From Tausonia pullulans (taxonomy: Eukaryota; Basidiomycota; Tremellomycetes; Cystofilobasidiales; Mrakiaceae), in the NCBI GenBank assembly GCA_951802195.1, contig OX637623.1, forward strand, positions 1,054,001 through 1,118,000: a stretch of 64,000 bases of DNA. Reading direction: 5' to 3'. Under the pieces are notes generated by a model. It was not told the DNA's origin and made no database searches. It was given only the letters and a program-made list of their open reading frames with translations. Shown in pieces: positions 59,301 to 64,000 of the stretch (the stretch's first letter is position 1; each line of letters opens with the position of its first letter). The position numbers were made by a program, and so were the translations under genes.

Positions 59301-60388
59301 TATGGTTGCCTCCCGACTCGCCTGATGCCTCCTCGGACCTGATGGAGTGGTTGCGATCAATAGATGGACGGGGGTCCCTTGCATCGGGCTAAGACTCACA
59401 CAGCCGATACCACCGTTGAAGATGCCCTGGCAGAGTCGAATGCAGATGGCCTCAGGGAGCGACTTGGCGGTTCCAAAGAGAACGGTCGCTGAACACAGGT
59501 GGACGTCAGGATGGGACGGGGTAGATGACAACAGGAACGGATCGCTCACTAGCGGCGTTGCCGAGTAGAGTGGTAAAGATGACAACCCTCCGACCGTACC
59601 GGTCGGCGATGCTGGCCCAGAGGAGACTGGTGAAGAACTGTGGCAAGGTCAGAGGGGACCGATGAACAACGAGAATGTCTGAGCTCACCTGTGTCACAAA
59701 GAAGGATGCAACAAGCACACCCGTAGAGGAACCGACCTCCAAAGGCGCAACACCAAAGGACCGGACCATCGCAAGAATGAAGGGGGAGGAGACATTGGAG
59801 GATAAGAGCTCGCCTGTGCTCAGGCTAAACATCAGCACTCATCCCAAGCGAATCGCAGCGACATCCACACGCACTGCTCATCGAGATGCCCAGGACAACC
59901 ATCGGCAGACTGCGAGTAGAAATGAGGAGAAGTAGGTGAGTAAGTGATCGATGATGGCACGCCACGGCACGCGGCCTCTCTCTGCGCGGAACCCGCTTAA
60001 CAACGCAACGACCGACACAAGCTCACATCGGTAGCGGGGTCGCGTCGGGCTCCTTCCTCAGCAGACCGGCAGTGAATAACGACGGCACCTGAGGCTTGAG
60101 GTCCTCTCGCTCATCGTGAAACTCGGTTCCAGGGCCCCCACCGAGGGCACTCGAGCGGCTCGCCCGCCTGAACGAGAAGCGGCCCGAGGTTGAGGGACGA
60201 TGATGAGTATGCCCACCACCGCGAGCGAGCGAGGCCGTTAAGAACGAGATCCGTCCAGGCCTCGGGTTGTTGCTGATGGGCTGGGGGCTCTCGGTGGGCG
60301 TCTCACCCTCATCGTCGAGGGCCGAGTCGAACGCCTGAGGCTCGGGGAGCGCGATCGGACCGGGCCTGAGGGAGACGCGTTGCGACAT
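56351..60388 (-). CDS. MFS transporter with very large central loop
   Basis: Twenty exons: 60027-60388, 59875-59909, 59689-59813, 59550-59637, 59400-59488, 59322-59338, 59218-59248, 59092-59152, 59004-59026, 58840-58933, 58241-58774, 58130-58170, 57385-58059, 57279-57316, 57130-57212, 56984-57067, 56815-56923, 56733-56752, 56609-56671 and 56351-56538; 919 residues. The MFS signature is LWASIADRYGRRVVI after span 2, followed by ICIRLCQGIFNGGIG, IRDITDSTNEAKAYALLG and FVWGFGGVIGPVLGG. Second-half spans include LPLFLIFQYFALAVHD and SLLFIPAYLTTPILR, then AILILTNAMSPPEVVNLANG. A Ser/Gly/acidic cytosolic loop of about 380 residues separates the halves, as in yeast Ycr023c-like transporters. The substrate is unknown. 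The model ends by reading through a possible GT donor after VAVY; splicing there would give a different tail. Confidence 0.82.
59322..59338 (-). other. 17-nt microexon followed by a GC-AG intron in the MFS gene
   Basis: Acceptor CAG upstream and donor GCGAGT downstream on the minus strand. It supplies VRGGI between GGIGC and RDITD, a conserved MFS loop. No GT donor restores the frame. Confidence 0.72.
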
Positions 60389-61102
60389 AATAGAAAGAGG
60401 AGAGGGTGGGGCTGAAGGTGCTGGGCGAGGAAAGAAGGGCGCGAGAAAGAGCCTCTGGCCGGAAAGAAAGATTCCCCCGGAGAACGAGCCGAAGAGAGAG
60501 GGGCTCGAGGGTGCAGTGGCTGGCTGGTGGAGGAGAGGGGGCGAGTCGAGAGAAGGCGGCGGGCCAGCGCGTCGAGAGCATGGACCTGCTCACTTCCCGC
60601 CTCAGATCACAGCTCGACGTCATACACCACGGACCATGGTTGTCACGCAAGCGCGTGTCAGCTGTGCAATAGACCACTCTTCAGCATCAGCCACATTAGA
60701 AACGTTGTGAGAACCCAGCGGCAGACGACCGCACCCAGCCCCGCTTCGGCGCATCGGACCGGGTTCGCGCCTCTCTTTCGACGAGCTATATCGGGTGAGC
60801 GAGTAGCCTTCCCTTTCTCGCCTCCCTCCCTCCACAGTTGGTCTGAGGCGAGGGGGGGGGGGGGATGCACCGCAGCCAGCAGGCAAAACAGAACAATTAG
60901 GCCCCGGTTTTAACAGGCGGCACCCTGCCGCTGCTGTCTGGCTGCGCCTTATCTCAGCTTGCGGGGTTCGCGGGCGGACAAGTGCGCAAGACCAACAACC
61001 TCACCAACGGTTAATCGGTCATGTCGAGTCAAGTCTGGGGCCGTGGTCTTTCCTCCCGAACCACCACGTCTAGCACCCGCCATTTTCCACCCAACCAGGA
61101 GA
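60389..61102. other. Divergent promoter of MFS and NiCoT genes
   Basis: 714 bp separating two membrane transporters transcribed apart. A G run lies near 60854-60864. No gene is seen. Confidence 0.5.
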
Positions 61103-63384
61103 ATGAAGACCTGGCGAGACCTCCCGCGATTCACACTTCTTGGCCGCTCGCTGCTCCTCATCGTTTGCTGTTTGATTGCGAACGCCGCTGTTTGGATTGG
61201 GACAGCTGTCGTCTCGAAGCAACAGGGAGGCGCCAACCTCTTGGGCATCGCCATCCTGGCTTGGGTAGGTTTTCTATTGTAGTTGGGAGAGGGTGTGTCT
61301 GGTCGTCCTCTGTCGCTGACGGTGCCTGATCTCGTCCAGACCCTCGGCCTACGGTCAGCCTTTCCCGCCCTGCCTTTCGGCTTCGACCTGTCTATCCAGC
61401 CACTCGCTAACCTTTGATTTGTGCCTCCCTCAAGTCATGCCCTCGATGCAGACCACATCGGTGAGGCTCAAAATCTTTTCACACTAGTATTTTCGAGGCT
61501 GATTCGATATCTTTTGCTCGACCATCGCGCACTTACACACCCTCACTCTTTTTTTCACTCGCTCTCCTCTGCTCCAGCCGCCATCGACAACGCAACTCGG
61601 AACATGGTCTCCCTGGGAGATCTCCCCATCACGTGCGGCCTCTTCTTTAGCCTCGGTCACTGCACAATTGTCATTGCCGTCAACTTGGCGATTGCGATCT
61701 CCGTCTCGGTCTACAACAACCTTGGAGGTCGGCATGCATCGCTGGGCTCTTTCCCTATCGTACATGGTCTGACTACTGTTTCGACGAACCGCAGGCGTTA
61801 GCTCCGTGGGTGGCTACATTGGCGCAAGCGTCTCCGCGAGCTTCCTCTTTCTCGTTGCCGTCTTCAACAGCTACGTGCGTTGCCCTGTCATTGCATTCTT
61901 TTTGGCCATCGTCATCACTTGAGCGTTCGCTGACGGCAATATATCTCTCGCTCTGCCAGACCCTCTGGAGCATCTTCCGACAGCGGCGCCGCCGGGTGAG
62001 CATCATTCACAGACTGAATCGGATCAAGTCTCGTTTCTGAACCCTCTCCATTCCATCATACAGGCAAAGGAAGGGCCCTCTGCGTCCGATGGCAACGACG
62101 ACAAAGAGATCGCCAGTGGCGGATTTATGTTCCAGTTCTTCGGACGGGTCCTCCGTTTCGTCGACAAATCGTGGAAGGTCCGTCCCTGAGGTCTCGAACC
62201 CGGCGGCCCGATGTCCACTGATCGATACCTTCGCAGATGTATCCCGTCGGCGTCCTCTTTGGTGCGAACTACTTCAGAATGCGAGCTCTACCTGTCTTCA
62301 GCTGACCCAGGTCAACCAGGCTTCGGATTTGACACGGCGAGCTCGATCGCTCTTCTCGCCCTCTCCGCTATTGCAGCGAAAGCGAGCCCGAGCTCGATTG
62401 TCTGCTTACCGTTCCTCTTCACAACTGGTATGACGCTTATTGAGTAAGTGCCTATCCCCTGTCGCTTCCTGAAATACTTACTGACGATGGGGATTTCGCT
62501 AGCTCTTTGGACGGCATCCGTGAGATCGACGCTGCTCATCTTTCCACCTCGTAGAAGCCGTTTCTGACTCTTCGCTCACAGTCATGATCTATGCCTACGC
62601 TCGGCCCTCTCGTACTTCCGTCGAGGGCCGTCTGGGCGTCTTCCAACGAGCGGTCGGGACCAACAACGATGACACTCTAGCAACTTCAACTCCTCCGGTC
62701 CTGCTGCAGTCGCCCACCTCTCAGCCCCGCGAGACTGACGAGACGCCCAAGACCATTGAGTCAGCGACAGGAGCAGTCTCAAGCGAGGACAAGACGAAGC
62801 TGGATCACCGTGACCCAGAGGAGCCCGTTCCGACAGAGGATGCCTCCCTCACTAAGCGTCGCCTCGAAACCAAGCAACACACCATGTCAACGCTCTCTAT
62901 CTACCTTACTGTCCTCTCTATCTGTTTGGCCTTCTCGTGAGTCCCTCGCTCCTCCCTTGTTGCAAACCCTCCTCGTCTCTTGCTCACACATTCTCTCTCC
63001 CATGTATGGGCGTTCTAGCATCTCTCTCATCACTATTATGGGCCTTGTTGGCGAGAACTGCTCATCTTGCATCGAAGCAGCTGAGAATGATCCGGGATTG
63101 AGTGGGAATTGGTGGCGAGGCTGGGCGGCCGTGAGTCCCTTAGTCTCCTCCCCCCCCCCACCAGCCTTCCTCTACTTCATCCGCTGGAACTGATGGCGAT
63201 TCTCTCACAGGCGAATGATGCATCCGGGTACATCGGCGCTGCGATTGTTGGATGCTTTGCTGCGATCTTGGTATTGGCTTGGGTGGTAAGCTGGGTGGTG
63301 AAACGACGTCAGGTGAGTAAGCCGAGCGAGGAGCCCAAGACGGCCACGGCCATCGTCGATACAGAGAAGAGCGGGGACGCATAA
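61103..63384 (+). CDS. NiCoT-family nickel/cobalt transporter
   Basis: Plasma-membrane Ni2+/Co2+ permease, likely feeding nickel to urease. Exons 61103-61264, 61340-61353, 61435-61460, 61578-61727, 61795-61874, 61960-61995, 62064-62177, 62237-62261, 62311-62443, 62503-62519, 62582-62936, 63019-63130 and 63211-63384 give 465 residues. The family signature is assembled from three exons: TLGLRHALDADHIAAIDNAT, with the metal-binding HAxDADHI. Then LPITCGLFFSLGHCTIVIAV, a second span pair, MYPVGVLFG, GFDTASSIALLAL and GMTLIDSLDGI. A hydrophilic loop of about 90 residues (roughly 270-360) lies before the last spans. Exons 2 and 10 are 14 and 17 nt. The stop at 63384 requires reading through a GTGAGT after the RRQ codons, so a spliced alternative 3' end is possible. 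Confidence 0.9.
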
Positions 63385-63860
63385 AATGTTCATGGCCATT
63401 TCAGGCGAGGCATGTCCGAGACAGTACATGTACGTCCGACCAAGGGAGAGTGAGAGACCGAAGACTCGTCATCGGTCGAACGGCGATGCCGACGCGCGCG
63501 TCGACACGTAGGGAAGGTCTCGGAAGTAGTCTAATGTTTGGATGTCGTATACGCTGAGTATTGCACGCGGAGAGCTAGAGCGTGCCCAGCACCTTGCGAC
63601 CATCGCGTAGGACGGCGAGTCGTCCGGCTCTCTCCCTCCAAAGAGGAGGGGAGAGACCGTCATCGTCGTCGTCGTGGTTGGAAGGGGAAGAGCGAACGTT
63701 AGAACGCGAACGCGTCGACTCGAGCGAGAAGCAAGATGCAAAAGGTCCAACCGCCAGACGCCTCTGCCCCCCCCCCCCCCCTTCCTCCTCCTCCTCTCCA
63801 CCTCTCCCTTGCTCATTCTTGTTCCTAACCACCATCTCAGCATTCCCCGCTTCTCCCTCC
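63385..63860. other. Intergenic region, DML1 promoter
   Basis: 476 bp with a 15-C run at 63767-63781 about 80 bp before the DML1 start. No gene is seen. Confidence 0.5.
63767..63781 (+). repeat. Poly-C tract of 15
   Basis: Second promoter-proximal C run, similar in position to the one upstream of GT25. Confidence 0.85.
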
Positions 63861-64000
63861 ATGCACGAAATTATTCATCTCCAGTTTGGCCCGCGCTCCA
63901 ACCACGTTGGAACGCACGCCTGGAATCTTGCCGAGTCCCAGTTTGCGTACGACGATGAGGACGTCGACTACGGGATAGATTTGAACGTGGACTGGCGACA
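63861..64000 (+). CDS. DML1: Misato/Dml1 tubulin-like protein, N-terminal part
   Basis: The gene runs off the end of the window; 46 codons are visible. MHEIIHLQFGPRSNHVGTHAWNLAESQFAY matches in register the MREIITLQLGxYANFVGTHFWN start of Misato/Dml1, here given in part as HEIIHLQFG and NHVGTHAWN. Asp/Glu-rich residues and a DYGIDLNVDW segment follow, as in the family. Misato/Dml1 is a tubulin/FtsZ-related protein needed for mitochondrial DNA inheritance and mitochondrial shape. No intron occurs in the visible part. Confidence 0.85.
   Translation, partial: MHEIIHLQFGPRSNHVGTHAWNLAESQFAYDDEDVDYGIDLNVDWR

Noticed and set aside
1-64000. tRNA, rRNA, CRISPR, transposon and virus-like elements
   Set aside because: I looked for T-loop-like GTTCGAA contexts, terminal repeats and transposase or reverse-transcriptase motifs and saw none that hold up. 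A covariance-model or repeat-library scan would be the decisive test.

Overview
The window is nuclear DNA of a filamentous or dimorphic basidiomycete. Genes carry many short introns, mostly 50-80 nt, with GT or occasionally GC donors, and they include several very small exons. Base composition looks GC-rich, with pyrimidine-rich promoters and long C or G runs. Gene content is typical of Basidiomycota: a copper-fist regulator, an FTR1 iron permease, a NiCoT nickel transporter, a GT18 enzyme and a fungal S41 protease. A Pucciniomycotina yeast relative such as a Microbotryomycete is my best guess, but this is inference from style and no marker gene was used.

I read 21 protein genes: 19 with complete exon models, one candidate of unknown function and one partial. 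No transposon, virus-like element, CRISPR array or RNA gene could be supported. Most models give an unbroken frame across every junction. Splice sites were chosen by reading frame plus family conservation, so single junctions may be off by a few bases.

Layout: 1-6.6 kb, RPB11 (+) convergent with a starch-binding CBM48/Mdg1-like protein whose exons are internal duplicates (-). 7.4-14.2 kb, three - strand genes: a sorbitol/xylitol-type dehydrogenase, the TLDc protein OXR1 and an Mba1/Tim44-like mitochondrial protein. 15-20 kb, a GT25 glycosyltransferase and the SAGA subunit NGG1/ADA3 (+). 20.4-22.4 kb, FTR1 (-), followed by about 2.6 kb with no clear gene and then a candidate gene of unknown function (+). 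26.3-33.3 kb, a divergent pair: a CCDC47-type ER protein (-) and a GPI-anchored S41 protease in 32 exons (+). 34.4-40.1 kb, a type I membrane protein and a GT18 N-acetylglucosaminyltransferase (both -). 40.9-43.5 kb, proteasome beta-6 (PRE7) and KGD4 (+). 44.1-60.4 kb, four - strand genes: EME1, a copper-fist transcription factor, TPS2 and a large-loop MFS transporter. 61.1-64 kb, a NiCoT nickel/cobalt transporter and the start of DML1/Misato (+).

These are mostly unlinked housekeeping genes. Loose themes are metal handling (FTR1, copper-fist factor, NiCoT), glycan synthesis at the secretory pathway or wall (GT25, GT18, S41, type I protein, CCDC47) and mitochondria (Mba1-like, KGD4, DML1). 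The most unusual signal is the gene architecture. Microexons of 6-31 nt encode diagnostic motifs such as the copper-fist zinc site and the FTR1 REXXE motif. There are three GC-AG introns, one candidate 25-nt intron, and a protein built from duplicated phase-0 exons.
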